Of a stretch of 64,000 bases of DNA, positions 11,408 through 20,742 are shown in pieces (position 1 is the stretch's first letter; each line of letters starts with the position of its first letter). The position numbers and the translations under genes are program-made. The notes beneath the pieces are model-generated. The model did no database searches. It was given only the letters and a program-made list of their open reading frames with translations, and had not been told where the DNA came from. Source of the DNA: Terriglobus sp. RCC_193 (GTDB lineage: Bacteria > Acidobacteriota > Terriglobia > Terriglobales > Acidobacteriaceae); assembly GCF_041355105.1 (NCBI RefSeq), contig NZ_JBFUPK010000002.1, forward strand, positions 1,246,037 to 1,310,036, given 5' to 3'.

Positions 11408-12592
11408 TTAGTGGCGCATGGAGAAGCGGAGGCGTTCGTCGCTCTTCTTCTTGTCTTCGCGCTCCCACGCGATGGCCATCACGGTTAACGCTGCGGTGAG
11501 TGCGGCGATGACGGCGCTTACGAGAGACAAGGTGCGATAGCCGAAGCCGTGGGTGAGCACAAGTGCCCCCAGCGCTGCTCCGAGTGCGTTGCCAAGGTTG
11601 AACGCGCCCTGATTGAGTGTGGAGGCGAGGTTCTGCGCGCCGCGCGCCTGATCGACCACGCGTGTTTGCAGCGGGGCTCCTACGGCGAAGTGCAGCATGC
11701 CCCACAATGCGATGGTGATGAGTGCGGGGATGACGTGCTCTTCTGCAATGGGCATCAGCACGAAGAGTACGGCCAGGACGATGAAGCCCATTGCGACGGC
11801 GCGGAAGCCCTGCGAATCTGCCATGATGCCGCCAAGCAGGTTTCCGACGGTGATGGCAACGCCGAAGAGTACGAGTACTCCGGTGACGCCGTGCGGTGTG
11901 ATGTGAGTGATGTCTTCCAGAATGGGCGTGATGTAGGTCAGCACGCAGAACATGGCCGCGGAAGACATGGTGCTGATGAGCAGTGTGGTGAGCACGCCGC
12001 GACGCATGACGGACTTGAGTTCGTGCTTGAGATGGACCGGTTCCGAGTGCTGGTGCGGGACGAGAGCCCACACGCCTGCACCGGCGAGAATGCCGATGGG
12101 AACGATGGCCCAGAAGGCTGCTCGCCAACCGAAGGCCTGACCGAGCGCTGTACCAGCGGGCACGCCGAGAACATTGGCCAGCGTGAGTCCACTGAACATG
12201 ATGGCCACGGCGCGGGCGCGTTGCTCGCGCGGCACCACGTTTGCAGCAACGATGCTGCCGATGCCAAAGAACGATCCGTGGGAAAGCGCCGTGCAGATAC
12301 GGGCGAGTAGCAGCAGATGGAAGTTGGGCGCGGCTGCGCAGGCCGCATTGCCAAGGATGAAGATGCTCATCAGGACGATGAGTGCGCGTTTGCGATCAAC
12401 CTTTGCTAATGCCAGTACGACCAGCGGCGAGCCAAGTGTGACGGCCAGGGCATACGCGCTGACCAGTGTGCCTGCCTTCGGGATGGACACGCTGAAGTCG
12501 CGTGCCAGGTCCGGCAGCAGACCCATGATGATGAATTCTGTTGTGCCAATGCCGAAGGCGGCAACGGCCAGTGCAAGTAGCGGTTTACGCAT
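11408..12592 (-). CDS. MFS transporter, DHA1/AraJ-like
   Basis: A 394-residue, 12-helix major facilitator of the drug:proton antiporter-1 type. The first helix reads AFGIGTTEFIIMGLLPDLA, typical of the AraJ/YdhP/chloramphenicol-exporter branch, and the loop 2-3 basic motif is present (KVDRKRALIVL). The antiporter motif region is MFSGLTLANVLGVPAGTALG. The gene overlaps the end of the MerC-like gene by 8 bases and is the last gene of the leftward purL-hepT-mntA-purF-merC run. Substrate unknown; sugar or drug efflux is likely. Confidence 0.85.
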   Translation of the reverse strand: MRKPLLALAVAAFGIGTTEFIIMGLLPDLARDFSVSIPKAGTLVSAYALAVTLGSPLVVLALAKVDRKRALIVLMSIFILGNAACAAAPNFHLLLLARICTALSHGSFFGIGSIVAANVVPREQRARAVAIMFSGLTLANVLGVPAGTALGQAFGWRAAFWAIVPIGILAGAGVWALVPHQHSEPVHLKHELKSVMRRGVLTTLLISTMSSAAMFCVLTYITPILEDITHITPHGVTGVLVLFGVAITVGNLLGGIMADSQGFRAVAMGFIVLAVLFVLMPIAEEHVIPALITIALWGMLHFAVGAPLQTRVVDQARGAQNLASTLNQGAFNLGNALGAALGALVLTHGFGYRTLSLVSAVIAALTAALTVMAIAWEREDKKKSDERLRFSMRH

Positions 12593-12998
12593 GTGTGCAG
12601 GCTTTGCAATCGCGGCAGAAGGTATGGTTGCGGCGGTGCGCCAGGATCATCAGCGAACTGCCCATCATCGTCAGGCTAACTTCCCAAAGATGCGAAGGTA
12701 ATCGTTCTCCGAACCACGCGGCCAAAAAGATGCACCCAAGTCCGGCTGCCATCCAGACGAGCACGCGGCGCTTGCCATGTACCCGGAAGCCACGTACCAG
12801 TGCAACGGCACCCAGTGTCGCCACAATGGCGGCAAGTGTCCGGTGTGTGCTTTCTTCACCCGGCAAGCAATGAGCCAATGTTGCGAAAAACGAAAGCAGA
12901 ACCGGAGTCATCAGGCAATGCACCACACACAGTCCTGATACCCAGATACCAAGGCGATCTGCGAGGGATGCAGTTGAAGTCTGTCTTTCGGCGATCAT
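12585..12998 (-). CDS. MerC-domain membrane protein
   Basis: A 137-residue protein with four hydrophobic segments. The first has the paired-cysteine pattern SGLCVVHCLMTP seen in MerC-domain proteins, and the C-terminal tail ends with FCRDCKAC, a second cysteine pair. MerC is a mercury-uptake protein in mer operons, but most chromosomal MerC-domain proteins lie outside mer operons and have unknown roles; no merA or merR is nearby. Start ATG at 12998 is two bases after the purF stop, so translation is probably coupled. Longer in-frame starts would run inside purF. Confidence 0.75.
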   Translation of the reverse strand: MIAERQTSTASLADRLGIWVSGLCVVHCLMTPVLLSFFATLAHCLPGEESTHRTLAAIVATLGAVALVRGFRVHGKRRVLVWMAAGLGCIFLAAWFGERLPSHLWEVSLTMMGSSLMILAHRRNHTFCRDCKACTHA

Positions 12999-13000
12999 GT

Positions 13001-14467
13001 TCAGGCTGTAACCGCTGGCAGAATATCTTCCACATCCACCCACTGCGTGGGGTAGTTGCCGGTGTAGCAGGCGGTGCAGTAGCCGTTGGGCTTTTCGTCG
13101 CCGGTGGTGCAGCTGTGAATCACGCCATCGAGAGATAGGTAAGCTAACGAATCGGCTTCAATGAACTTGCGAATCTCTTCAAGCGAGTTGTTTGCGGCGA
13201 TCAGGTCGCGCGTGCTGGGTGTGTCCACGCCGTAGAAGCAGGGTGAGATGGTTGGAGGACACGAGATGCGCATGTGCACCTCTTTCGCCCCGGCGGCACG
13301 CACCATGCGGACGATCTTGCGCGACGTGGTGCCACGGATGATCGAGTCGTCGATGAGGATGACTCGTTTGCCTTCCAGCAGTGCACGCACGGGGTTCAGC
13401 TTCATACGGACGCCGAAGTCGCGCACGCGCTGTTCCGGCTGGATGAAGGTGCGGCCCACGTAGTGGTTGCGGATGAGGCCGAAGTTGAACGGGATACCGC
13501 TTTCGTTTGCGTAGCCGATTGCAGCGGTCACGCCGCTGTCCGGTACAGGAACGATCAGGTCCGCAGGGACGCTGCTCTCGCGAGCAAGTGTGCGGCCCAT
13601 TTCTTCGCGGCTCTTCTGTACCCAGCGGCCAAAGATCTTCGAATCAGGCCGAGCGAAGTAGACGTGTTCGAAGATGCAGCTTGCCTGTTTGGTGTCGCGA
13701 TTGAAGTAGCGGGAGGTGACGCCGTCTTCGCTTACCATCACGAGTTCGCCGGGTTCCACATCACGCTCGTACTTCGCGTGCAGCAGATCGAATGCGCATG
13801 TCTCGCTGGCGAAGACGAAGGTATCAGGAGCGCCGTCCTTGCCGACGATGCGGCCCATAGAGAGTGGGCGGAAACCATGCGGATCGCGCGCGGCAAAAAT
13901 GCGGTTGCGCGTCATCATGACGATGGAGAACGCGCCGTCCACCTGTCCGAGCGAATCGGCGATGCAATCCACCAGCGTGTTCTCTTTGGAGTGCGCGATG
14001 AGCTGCACGATGATCTCGGAGTCGCTGGTGGTCTGGAAGATGGCGCCGTCGCGTTCGAGGCGTTCGCGCGCTGTGCCCAGGTTCACCAGGTTGCCGTTGT
14101 GCGCAATGGCAATGAGGCCCTTGGTGGATTCCACCTTGATGGGCTGCGCATTCAGCAGCGCGGAGTCGCCCGTGGTGCTGTAACGCGTGTGACCAATGGC
14201 CATGCGGCCGGGCAGCTTTTCGAGTACCGGATCGGTGAAGATTTCGCTGACCAGACCCATGCCCTTCAGGTCGTGAATCTCTTCGCCATCGGCGGTGGCA
14301 ATGCCGCCGGATTCCTGTCCGCGATGCTGCAGCGAATACAGGCCCCAGTAGGTGAGGCGAGCTGCATCGTCATGGTTGTAGATGGCCATGACGCCGCACT
14401 CTTCGCGGAGTTTGTCGAAGTGTTCTTCGGCTTCGTGATCCTGCAAAATGGCCTCTGTGTTCGTCAT
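13001..14467 (-). CDS. purF: Amidophosphoribosyltransferase
   Basis: First committed enzyme of purine synthesis: transfers glutamine amide nitrogen to PRPP. 488 residues. The N-terminal nucleophile Cys is at position 24 after a 23-residue propeptide (REECGVMAIYNHDD), and the C-terminus has clustered cysteines (SCTTGDE...GYCTACYTGNYP): both are hallmarks of the Bacillus-type, Fe-S-containing PurF. PRPP-binding loop VILIDDSIIRGTTS is present. The ATG at 14467 overlaps the mntA stop as ATGA, so translation is coupled to the toxin-antitoxin genes upstream; a longer N-terminal extension is rejected for that reason. Confidence 0.96.
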   Translation of the reverse strand: MTNTEAILQDHEAEEHFDKLREECGVMAIYNHDDAARLTYWGLYSLQHRGQESGGIATADGEEIHDLKGMGLVSEIFTDPVLEKLPGRMAIGHTRYSTTGDSALLNAQPIKVESTKGLIAIAHNGNLVNLGTARERLERDGAIFQTTSDSEIIVQLIAHSKENTLVDCIADSLGQVDGAFSIVMMTRNRIFAARDPHGFRPLSMGRIVGKDGAPDTFVFASETCAFDLLHAKYERDVEPGELVMVSEDGVTSRYFNRDTKQASCIFEHVYFARPDSKIFGRWVQKSREEMGRTLARESSVPADLIVPVPDSGVTAAIGYANESGIPFNFGLIRNHYVGRTFIQPEQRVRDFGVRMKLNPVRALLEGKRVILIDDSIIRGTTSRKIVRMVRAAGAKEVHMRISCPPTISPCFYGVDTPSTRDLIAANNSLEEIRKFIEADSLAYLSLDGVIHSCTTGDEKPNGYCTACYTGNYPTQWVDVEDILPAVTA

Positions 14468-14808
14468 GCTGCGTTCCCCAAAGCGAGTTGCTTCGCTGCT
14501 GCTTCGAGTGGAAGCCACTCGCTCTCCATGCGCTGGCGAAAGACACCACGCGCTTCTGCCAGATCAACCACATCCACACGGATGGGAAGATCAGACTCAT
14601 CAAATGCTTCCATCAGGTCTGCTCGCAGAGAAGAACCCAACGGCGTATCGCCACCAATAGCGAGGTCCAAATCCGAGCGCCTGCGCGCACGGCCTGTGAC
14701 ACGTGATCCAAAGACAAAGACCGGGCGCGAGGGCACAAACTGATTCAGAATCGCGCGAACAATCGCGAAATCTTCCGTGGTGAGATCGAGTTCGCCTTGC
14801 TTACCCAT
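14464..14808 (-). CDS. MNT-type nucleotidyltransferase antitoxin (MntA-like)
   Basis: A 114-residue minimal nucleotidyltransferase. Its active-site motif is intact: GSRVTGRARRRSDLDLAI, i.e. GS followed by DxD. A third acidic position is offered by IRVDVVDL. In type VII systems MntA adds AMP to a tyrosine of the HEPN toxin HepT and so silences it. It overlaps hepT upstream by 8 bases and purF downstream by 4 (ATGA). The pairing with a HEPN protein makes the antitoxin role likely; direct proof is lacking. It sits between two purine-synthesis genes, which is unusual. Confidence 0.82.
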   Translation of the reverse strand: MGKQGELDLTTEDFAIVRAILNQFVPSRPVFVFGSRVTGRARRRSDLDLAIGGDTPLGSSLRADLMEAFDESDLPIRVDVVDLAEARGVFRQRMESEWLPLEAAAKQLALGNAA

Positions 14809-15238
14809 TGCCGATAACCCTTGTCTTCAATTGCTCCAGAAGATAGGCAGCTTCCTCGACGAAGGCGGCAGCATCTTTTGCCACTTCGCGGGCGCTCTCC
14901 TCGTAATATTCATGCACCGTGCGATTGCGTGCGTTGCGGTACCGCTTCCAATGAGGCCAACCGGATTTCAACATCCCCATCTCATCTCCCAATCGGATGA
15001 TGCTCTGGTAGGACATGGTTCGAATCTCCGGTGGGACCGGCATAGCATCCAGCAGGAAACGATTCAGATTGCGATTCGACAATTCAAAGGTTAGTTCAAA
15101 ACGCTTGATGACAGAATCAAGAATGAACAGGTTTTCCGGTTCGCGTACGTGAGCGTCAAGAGCCTCACGCAGACGGGTGAGAATGCGTTCGTACAGTTCG
15201 AGATCGGTTGGGCGCAAAGGCGCATCCAGGTCGATCAC
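14801..15238 (-). CDS. HEPN toxin / HI0074-type nucleotidyltransferase partner (HepT-like)
   Basis: A 145-residue all-helical protein of the HI0074/HEPN group. The RX4HXY active site is visible as RNRTVHEYY near residue 110, with the Arg and His for RNase activity and the Tyr that MntA adenylylates in known systems. It starts with GTG at 15238, sharing GTGA with the purL stop. Known HepT toxins cleave RNA (tRNA) and inhibit growth. The gene order toxin then antitoxin matches known hepT-mntA pairs. Alternatively it is a non-toxic substrate-binding partner of the nucleotidyltransferase. Confidence 0.8.
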   Translation of the reverse strand: MIDLDAPLRPTDLELYERILTRLREALDAHVREPENLFILDSVIKRFELTFELSNRNLNRFLLDAMPVPPEIRTMSYQSIIRLGDEMGMLKSGWPHWKRYRNARNRTVHEYYEESAREVAKDAAAFVEEAAYLLEQLKTRVIGNG

Positions 15239-17640
15239 GCGAGTACCACCTCAGCTTCCAGTTCTTCTTCCAGCGCGCCGGTGAAAGCGCTTGCCAAATT
15301 CGATGTTGCTGCGTTGATCACGGCTTCGCCATCAAGCGTGATTTGCACGCGATCCGCGATGACTTCGCCGAGCGGCGCGACAAAGACGCCTTCGATGCCC
15401 GCGACGGCAGCGCGTACCTGCTCGAATGTTCCCGGGGTGATGGTTGCGATGACGGAGGAGCCAATTTCGCTGAAGAGACGCTCGATACGCATCAGGGGAT
15501 CGTTGCCCACGTTCATTGCCACGCGTACACCCAGGTTGTTGGGGAATGCGGAGCGAGCGAAGGTTGTGGCGCAGCCACCGTCTGTGAGGTCAGAGGCACT
15601 GTTGAGCAGGCGCTGATCCGCGAGTGTGATCAATGCCTTGTGCAGCGCGGCTTCTTCCTGCACGTCCAGGACGGGAGGCTTACCCCATACTTCGCCCAGG
15701 ACCGTCTGCGCAAATGCAGAGGAACCCAGATCGTGCTTCCACTCGCGACCTGCGCCGCGATAGGCAGAGAGGAAGATAACTTCGTCGCCGACGTTCTGGA
15801 ACGCGTTGGGCACGGCTTTCGTCACATCATCCAGAATGCCAACAATGCCGAGTACCGGTGTGGGGAAGATGCCTTCGCCCTTCGTTTCGTTGTAGAGCGA
15901 GACGTTGCCGCCGGTGATGGGCGTGCCGAGTGCTGTGCAGGCTTCGCTGATGCCGTCGATGGCCTGGGAAAGCTGTGCCATGATCTCCGGCTTCTGCGGG
16001 TTGCCGAAGTTCAGGCAGTTCGTCGCCGATACAGGTGTTGCGCCGGTGCAGGCTACTTTGCGCGCGGCTTCTGCAACTGCGTGCATCGCACCGAGCTTCG
16101 GATCGAGCCATGTCCAGCGGCCGTTGCCTGCAAGGGCCATCGCGAGGCCGCGTTCGGGTTTGCCGTTGCCGCCGGTGCCCTTGATGCGGATCACGCCTGC
16201 CTCGCAGCCGGGGCCCTGCACGGTATTGGTCTGCACCATGCTGTCGTACTGCTCGTAGATGTGGCTCTTGTCGCAGATGTTCGGGCTGCCAAGCAGCTTC
16301 TTCAGGTCCGCGGTGTAGTCGCGTGGCTTCTGCAACTCTTCCAGCACCCATGCCGGAGGGTCGAGCGATACGGGAGCTTTCCACTCGCCTACGGGACGGT
16401 GATAGACCGGAGCGTCGTCTGTCAGGGATTCATTCGAGAGGTCCGCGACCAGTTCGCCGTGGTGGCGCACCTTCATGCGGTTTTCCGGGATGACCGTGCC
16501 GACCACCGAAGCGTCCAGGCCCCACTTATCGAATACGTCCAGCACTTCCTGTTCGCGGCCTGCATGGGCCACGAGCAACATACGTTCCTGCGATTCGGAG
16601 AGCATGATTTCGTAGCTGGTCATGCCGCTGTCGCGCTGCGGCACCAGGTCGAGTTCAATCTCAAGACCAACGCCGCCACGTCCGCCCATCTCGCAGGTGG
16701 AGCAAGTGAGGCCAGCCGCGCCCATATCCTGAATACCCGAGACAGCTCCGGTCTTCATGGCTTCCAAGCAGGCTTCGAGGAGGAGTTTTTCCAGGAACGG
16801 ATCGCCCATCTGCACATTGGGGCGCTTCTGTTCTGATCCTTCTTTAAATTCCTCAGAGGCCATGGTGGCTCCGTGGATGCCGTCGCGGCCTGTTTTTGCA
16901 CCCACGTAAATGACTGGATTGCCGACGCCAGTGGCCTTGGCGTAAAAGATTTCGTCGTGGCGCACCAGGCCCAGTGCAAACGCATTCAGCAGGGGATTGG
17001 TGCTGTAGCACTCTTCAAAGCGCGTTTCGCCGCCTACGTTGGGAACGCCGAAGCAGTTGCCGTAACCGGCGACGCCGTGGACGACGCCTTCCATCACACT
17101 GCGGTTCTTGGCGTAATCCGTGTCCTTGTCGTTGCCGCTCAGCGGGCCAAATCGCAGGGAATCCATCACCGCATAGGGGCGCGCGCCCATGGTGAAGATG
17201 TCGCGCAGGATGCCGCCGACACCCGTCGCTGCGCCCTGATACGGCTCAATGTAGCTGGGGTGATTGTGGCTCTCGATCTTGAAGGCGCAGGCCCAGCCGT
17301 CACCCACGTCGATGATGCCGGCATTCTCGCCGGGACCCTGCATCACAGCGCCGGGGCCGCTCTCACGCGTGCCTTTGGTGGGCAGGCGCTTCAGGTGGAC
17401 ACGGCTGCTCTTGTACGAGCAATGTTCGCTCCACATGACGGAGTAAATACCAAGCTCCGTCAGCGATGGCGTACGACCCATCGTGGCGAGGATTTTGGCG
17501 TATTCCTCGTCGGTGATGTTGTGTATTTTCAACAGCTCCGGCGTAACGTTACACGGCGTCGGAACTTCGTAAGACTGGACTGTGGCGGTCGGGGTGGCTA
17601 CCGCCTCCGCCTCGTGTGGGATGGCTGTGGGCTCGCTCAC
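15235..17640 (-). CDS. purL: Phosphoribosylformylglycinamidine synthase, large subunit (small PurL type)
   Basis: Catalyses the fourth purine step: FGAR plus glutamine-derived ammonia to FGAM. About 801 residues, the PurL form without a fused glutaminase, so PurQ and PurS subunits are expected elsewhere; they are not in this window. Visible motifs: [38 protein letters not shown] [split: KIESHNHPS and [10 protein letters not shown]], GDPFLEKLL and [14 protein letters not shown]. An Ala/Thr-rich N-terminal tail of about 30 residues precedes the core. GTG 17640 is preferred; an upstream ATG at 17727 would overlap the preceding gene. No Shine-Dalgarno; GACACT lies 6 bases upstream. Confidence 0.93.
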   Translation of the reverse strand: MSEPTAIPHEAEAVATPTATVQSYEVPTPCNVTPELLKIHNITDEEYAKILATMGRTPSLTELGIYSVMWSEHCSYKSSRVHLKRLPTKGTRESGPGAVMQGPGENAGIIDVGDGWACAFKIESHNHPSYIEPYQGAATGVGGILRDIFTMGARPYAVMDSLRFGPLSGNDKDTDYAKNRSVMEGVVHGVAGYGNCFGVPNVGGETRFEECYSTNPLLNAFALGLVRHDEIFYAKATGVGNPVIYVGAKTGRDGIHGATMASEEFKEGSEQKRPNVQMGDPFLEKLLLEACLEAMKTGAVSGIQDMGAAGLTCSTCEMGGRGGVGLEIELDLVPQRDSGMTSYEIMLSESQERMLLVAHAGREQEVLDVFDKWGLDASVVGTVIPENRMKVRHHGELVADLSNESLTDDAPVYHRPVGEWKAPVSLDPPAWVLEELQKPRDYTADLKKLLGSPNICDKSHIYEQYDSMVQTNTVQGPGCEAGVIRIKGTGGNGKPERGLAMALAGNGRWTWLDPKLGAMHAVAEAARKVACTGATPVSATNCLNFGNPQKPEIMAQLSQAIDGISEACTALGTPITGGNVSLYNETKGEGIFPTPVLGIVGILDDVTKAVPNAFQNVGDEVIFLSAYRGAGREWKHDLGSSAFAQTVLGEVWGKPPVLDVQEEAALHKALITLADQRLLNSASDLTDGGCATTFARSAFPNNLGVRVAMNVGNDPLMRIERLFSEIGSSVIATITPGTFEQVRAAVAGIEGVFVAPLGEVIADRVQITLDGEAVINAATSNLASAFTGALEEELEAEVVLA

Positions 17641-17646
17641 CTTTCT

Positions 17647-17652
17647 AGTGTC
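17647..17652 (-). promoter_or_regulatory. Putative -10 element of purL
   Basis: GACACT then AGAAAG then the GTG start. The 11-base string GACACTAGAAA matches GATACTAGAAA in front of purD, supporting a shared start-proximal promoter element. Confidence 0.4.
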
Positions 17653-17689
17653 GCATGAACGACGCCCCGGTTTGCACCCGGGAAGCCGG

Positions 17690-18760
17690 TTAGCGCCAGC
17701 CTTCCACGTCCGTGCCGCCGAAAACACGGTCCCGGTGCAGCATTCCTGTGAAAAACATGTACGGATGCAGCAGGTCCAGCGCGCCTGCGGCGTTCAGCTC
17801 GGCCATCTGATCCGCAGTCAGGTTCACTTCCAGCGAGGCGATGTTGTCCTGCAACTGCGCGACCCTGGTGGCGCCGATGATCAGCGAGGAGATGGCCGGA
17901 CGTGCCAGCGCCCATGCCAAGGCGACCTGCGCCATCGGCCTGTCGACTTCCGCAGCCACTTTGCGCAGGGCATCCAGCGTGGCCCAGTTCTTCTCTGTGT
18001 ACTTGTGAAAGACGGGGTTCGCGCCCCCGCCCAACACGCTCAGGCGGCCTTCGCCGCTGCCTTTGCCGTCGTCCTCGCGCTTGTATTTTCCGGCCAGAAA
18101 GCCGCTGGCGAGGGGGCTCCACGGCGTGATGCCGATACCTAATTCGCGCGCGCAGTCTACATGTTCGCGCTCAATGGCACGTTCCACCAGCGAATACTCC
18201 AATTGCAGGCCGATTGGCCCCGGAACGCCATGCACCTGTGCCAGCGTGGCGACTTTTGCGGCGTACCAGGCGGGAACGTCGCTGAAACCGAAGTAACGAA
18301 TCTTTCCCGCACGCACCAGATCACCCAGCGATTGAAGAACTTCCTCCGCTGGCGTGACGGTGTCCCAGGCGTGCATCCAGTACAGGTCAAGGTAGTCCAT
18401 TTGCAGCCGTTTCAGCGACGCGTCCAGCGCGCGATACATGTTCTTGCGCCCGTTCGCGCTGCCTTTGGGGTTGCCCTTCTGCGCATCGCAGGTCATGGTG
18501 AACTTCGTCGCCAGCACCACGCGGTCGCGCAGATTACGTGCGGCAATGTAGCCGCCAATCAACTCTTCGCTGCGCCCATTGGCATAGGTGTCGGCGGTGT
18601 CAATGAAGTTGCCACCCGCGTCCACGTACGCGTTGAAGATGGCCTCGGAAACTTCGTCCGGCGAACCCCAGCGCGGCGTTCCCATGGTCATGGTGCCAAG
18701 GCAAAGCGGGGAAACAACAAGTCCGGAGCGGCCAAGTGTGCGATAGCTGGTAAGCGTCAT
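17690..18760 (-). CDS. Aldo/keto reductase
   Basis: A 356-residue NAD(P)H-dependent oxidoreductase with the TIM-barrel AKR pattern. The catalytic tetrad is recognisable: Asp and Tyr in [13 protein letters not shown], Lys in VLATKFTM and His in LYWMHAWD. The end shows the cofactor-binding region [17 protein letters not shown]. It resembles the YajO/Tas branch that reduces small aldehydes; substrate unknown. Start ATG 18760 is preceded by TATGCT nine bases upstream. It precedes purL by 49 bases on the same strand but purL seems to have its own promoter. Confidence 0.9.
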   Translation of the reverse strand: MTLTSYRTLGRSGLVVSPLCLGTMTMGTPRWGSPDEVSEAIFNAYVDAGGNFIDTADTYANGRSEELIGGYIAARNLRDRVVLATKFTMTCDAQKGNPKGSANGRKNMYRALDASLKRLQMDYLDLYWMHAWDTVTPAEEVLQSLGDLVRAGKIRYFGFSDVPAWYAAKVATLAQVHGVPGPIGLQLEYSLVERAIEREHVDCARELGIGITPWSPLASGFLAGKYKREDDGKGSGEGRLSVLGGGANPVFHKYTEKNWATLDALRKVAAEVDRPMAQVALAWALARPAISSLIIGATRVAQLQDNIASLEVNLTADQMAELNAAGALDLLHPYMFFTGMLHRDRVFGGTDVEGWR

Positions 18761-18769
18761 AGCAGAACC

Positions 18770-18775
18770 AGCATA
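18770..18775 (-). promoter_or_regulatory. Putative -10 element of the aldo/keto reductase gene
   Basis: TATGCT, nine bases before ATG 18760, no Shine-Dalgarno. The same hexamer is found in the same place before the Nramp gene. It forms a back-to-back pair with the grpB element 13 bases away. Confidence 0.45.
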
Positions 18776-18787
18776 CCGCCGCATCGT

Positions 18788-18793
18788 TACACT
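18788..18793 (+). promoter_or_regulatory. Putative -10 element of the GrpB-family gene
   Basis: TACACT, nine bases before ATG 18803, no Shine-Dalgarno. The intergenic space of only 42 bases holds both divergent elements, so the two genes must have nearly leaderless transcripts if these are the promoters. Confidence 0.45.
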
Positions 18794-18802
18794 GTCTTTG
18801 CA

Positions 18803-19372
18803 ATGCATGATGCCAAAAATGCGCGGCGTATTCTGGGCACCGTCCGTGTCATACCGCCGGATGCCTCATGGCCAGAGAAGTTTTGGCACGAGCGGGAACG
18901 CCTGAAGACATTTCTTGGCAACGTTGCGGATCAGTTGGAACACTACGGCAGCACAGCGGTGCCCGGGCTCAGTGCGAAGCCAATCATCGACATGATGGCT
19001 CCTGTGCCGTCGCTGGAGGATGCCGATGCACTGGTACCCATCCTGGCTGGAGCTGGATACAACAAGATTGACGCGGGATTTTTCAAACGGCGTTTCTTTC
19101 GCAGAGAACCGGAAGGTTCGCAGCCCGCCTATCATCTGCATCTGGCGGTCTGCCCGGGATGGCCAATCAAAAATGAGCTGCTGTTACGCGACTGGCTCAT
19201 CCAAAATCCGGATACTGCACGAACCTATGAGGCGTTGAAGCAGGACCTTGCGACTGCGTATGGCGACGATATGCCGCGATACACAGCCGCAAAGACGCCT
19301 TTCCTGCGCCACATCACCAATCAGGCACGCCAAAGCCGAGGTCTCCCGATCGAACACGATTGGGAGGAGTAG
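18803..19372 (+). CDS. GrpB family protein (UPF0157)
   Basis: A 189-residue GrpB/UPF0157 protein, which has a nucleotidyltransferase-like fold. The family signature is clear: EHYGSTAVPGLSAKPIIDM near residue 50. Some family members are dephospho-CoA kinase fusions or aminoglycoside-like enzymes, but stand-alone members have no assigned reaction. The start at 18803 follows a TACACT element; longer upstream frames overlap the divergent gene and are rejected. No co-transcribed neighbour is obvious. Confidence 0.85.
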   Translation: MHDAKNARRILGTVRVIPPDASWPEKFWHERERLKTFLGNVADQLEHYGSTAVPGLSAKPIIDMMAPVPSLEDADALVPILAGAGYNKIDAGFFKRRFFRREPEGSQPAYHLHLAVCPGWPIKNELLLRDWLIQNPDTARTYEALKQDLATAYGDDMPRYTAAKTPFLRHITNQARQSRGLPIEHDWEE

Positions 19373-19404
19373 GCCCTGACAGATTGTTTGATGTAACGGG
19401 TTGC

Positions 19405-19839
19405 TTAGTTATGTCCGGTTGATCCGAAGCCGCCTTCGCCGCGATGGGTCGCGTCCAGATCGTCCACTTCTTCAAACGTTGCCTGCAGCTTCTTCACAAT
19501 GCGTAGCTGCGCAATGCGGTCACCTGCGCTCAGCGTAATGGGCACGTCGGTCACGTTCGTCAGGACAACTTTGATCTCACCGCGATAACCGGGGTCAATG
19601 ACACCTGCCAGTGTGGTGATGCCTTTCACGGCCAGACCGCTGCGGTCCTCAACTAATGCGCCGTACTCTTCGGGGAAGGCCATGGACAACCCTGTTGCAA
19701 CCAGCGCTGTCTTGCGCGGTTCCACCGTGGCTTCGTGAACGCTGTAGAGGTCGGCGGCCAGGTCGCCCCATGCGCCCTCATGGGCATACTTGGGCAGCTT
19801 GGCATCGGGGTGCAGGCGCTTGGTTGGAATATGCGGCAT
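19405..19839 (-). CDS. dut: dUTP diphosphatase
   Basis: Hydrolyses dUTP to dUMP, keeping uracil out of DNA and supplying dTMP synthesis. 144 residues, the normal trimeric dUTPase length. All five motifs are present: GDLAADLYS, EDRSGLAVKGI, GVIDPGYRGEI, GDRIAQL and RGEGGFGSTG, the last closing over the active site. Start ATG has GGTAGG just upstream, and a TAAGCT hexamer seven bases away, so either SD-led or short-leader initiation is possible. Confidence 0.96.
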   Translation of the reverse strand: MPHIPTKRLHPDAKLPKYAHEGAWGDLAADLYSVHEATVEPRKTALVATGLSMAFPEEYGALVEDRSGLAVKGITTLAGVIDPGYRGEIKVVLTNVTDVPITLSAGDRIAQLRIVKKLQATFEEVDDLDATHRGEGGFGSTGHN

Positions 19840-19846
19840 GCCTACC

Positions 19847-19852
19847 AGCTTA
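19847..19852 (-). promoter_or_regulatory. Putative -10 element of dut
   Basis: TAAGCT seven bases before ATG 19839. Here a purine-rich GGTAGG lies in between, so the promoter reading is weaker than for the other starts. Confidence 0.3.
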
Positions 19853-19873
19853 GAGCCTCAGGCTGAGGGAATC

Positions 19874-20101
19874 CTAGGCGCCAGCCAGTAACTGCTTCCG
19901 CTTGCGCAGCAGCAATACGGCCCTCACCAGCAGGACGACCTGCACAGCGATTACCGCCCACATGACCGCGGGATGCTGCGAAGAATTCACCACGACCGGG
20001 ATGGCTGCCAGGCAGGCGACTGTTCCGCCGGTGACAGCCGCCTTCGTCCGCAGCTTGTTCGCTTCGTCCTGTGTCGATGGATCACAACCGCAGTTGCACA
20101 T
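19874..20101 (-). CDS. Small two-helix membrane protein
   Basis: 75 residues: a short Cys-rich start (MCNCGCDPSTQDEA) followed by two hydrophobic helices (about residues 22-40 and 47-65) and a basic end (LRKRKQLLAG). The CxCxC pattern could bind metal. It lies between dut and a phosphatase gene, same strand. No family recognised. Confidence 0.5.
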   Translation of the reverse strand: MCNCGCDPSTQDEANKLRTKAAVTGGTVACLAAIPVVVNSSQHPAVMWAVIAVQVVLLVRAVLLLRKRKQLLAGA

Positions 20102-20136
20102 ACGTTTATTGTGCGCCTGTCACCGCGCGAAAACAA

Positions 20137-20724
20137 TCACGGAGCCGCATTCCAGCGTGTGATGACGCGGGTGCCGTGCTCCCATCCGAGAACACTGACA
20201 GTCGCCGTGGACAGCGTCAGCCGCTGCCCGAAGACGCCCGGCTGCTGCACCCACACCGCCGCCAGGATGCGGAAGATGTGGGCATGGGCAAACAGCGCAC
20301 AGCGTCCGCCATGCTGCAGGCAGCGGTCAATCACCTGCTGCGCACGCGCGGCCACCTGGTCGATGGACTCGCCGCCGGTAATGGGATCGGCCCAGACGCT
20401 CCAGCCCGGTTCCGTCGCCTGAATCTCCGGTGTGCTCTTGCCTTCATACACACCATAATTCCATTCCTGCAGATTCGGCTCGACTTCCGCACGATCACCC
20501 AATCCTGCAAGTGCTGCGGTATCGCGTGCACGCTGTCGCGGGCTGGTCAGCACCAGGTCGAACGGTGTCTTTGCAATCACGGGAGCCAGCGCGGTTGCCT
20601 GCTCGCGTCCGTGTTCGGTCAGCGGGAGATCGGTGTAGCTGGTGTGCTTGCCGTTCAACGACCACTCTGTTTCACCGTGACGAAAGAGCCACAGCTCCGC
20701 CTGCTTTTTCTTTTGTTCTGTCAT
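20137..20724 (-). CDS. Histidine phosphatase family protein
   Basis: A 195-residue phosphoglycerate-mutase-like phosphatase. The phosphohistidine motif is LFRHGETEWS at residues ~13-22; the second Arg and His are in SPRQRARDTA and FAHAHIFRILA. Members dephosphorylate sugar phosphates, nucleotides or alpha-ribazole phosphate; cobalamin genes are not nearby, so the substrate is open. It is followed on the same strand, 18 bases upstream in transcription order, by the RidA gene, suggesting co-transcription. Confidence 0.88.
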   Translation of the reverse strand: MTEQKKKQAELWLFRHGETEWSLNGKHTSYTDLPLTEHGREQATALAPVIAKTPFDLVLTSPRQRARDTAALAGLGDRAEVEPNLQEWNYGVYEGKSTPEIQATEPGWSVWADPITGGESIDQVAARAQQVIDRCLQHGGRCALFAHAHIFRILAAVWVQQPGVFGQRLTLSTATVSVLGWEHGTRVITRWNAAP

Positions 20725-20742
20725 TGCTCTCTTTGGATGCGG

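Noticed and set aside
12585-12998. Mercury resistance operon
   Set aside because: Only a MerC-like domain is present; no merA, merR, merT or merP nearby.
15018-15028. GGTTCGAATCT resembling a tRNA T-arm
   Set aside because: Lies inside hepT; flanking bases do not pair into a T-stem and no acceptor or anticodon arm is seen.
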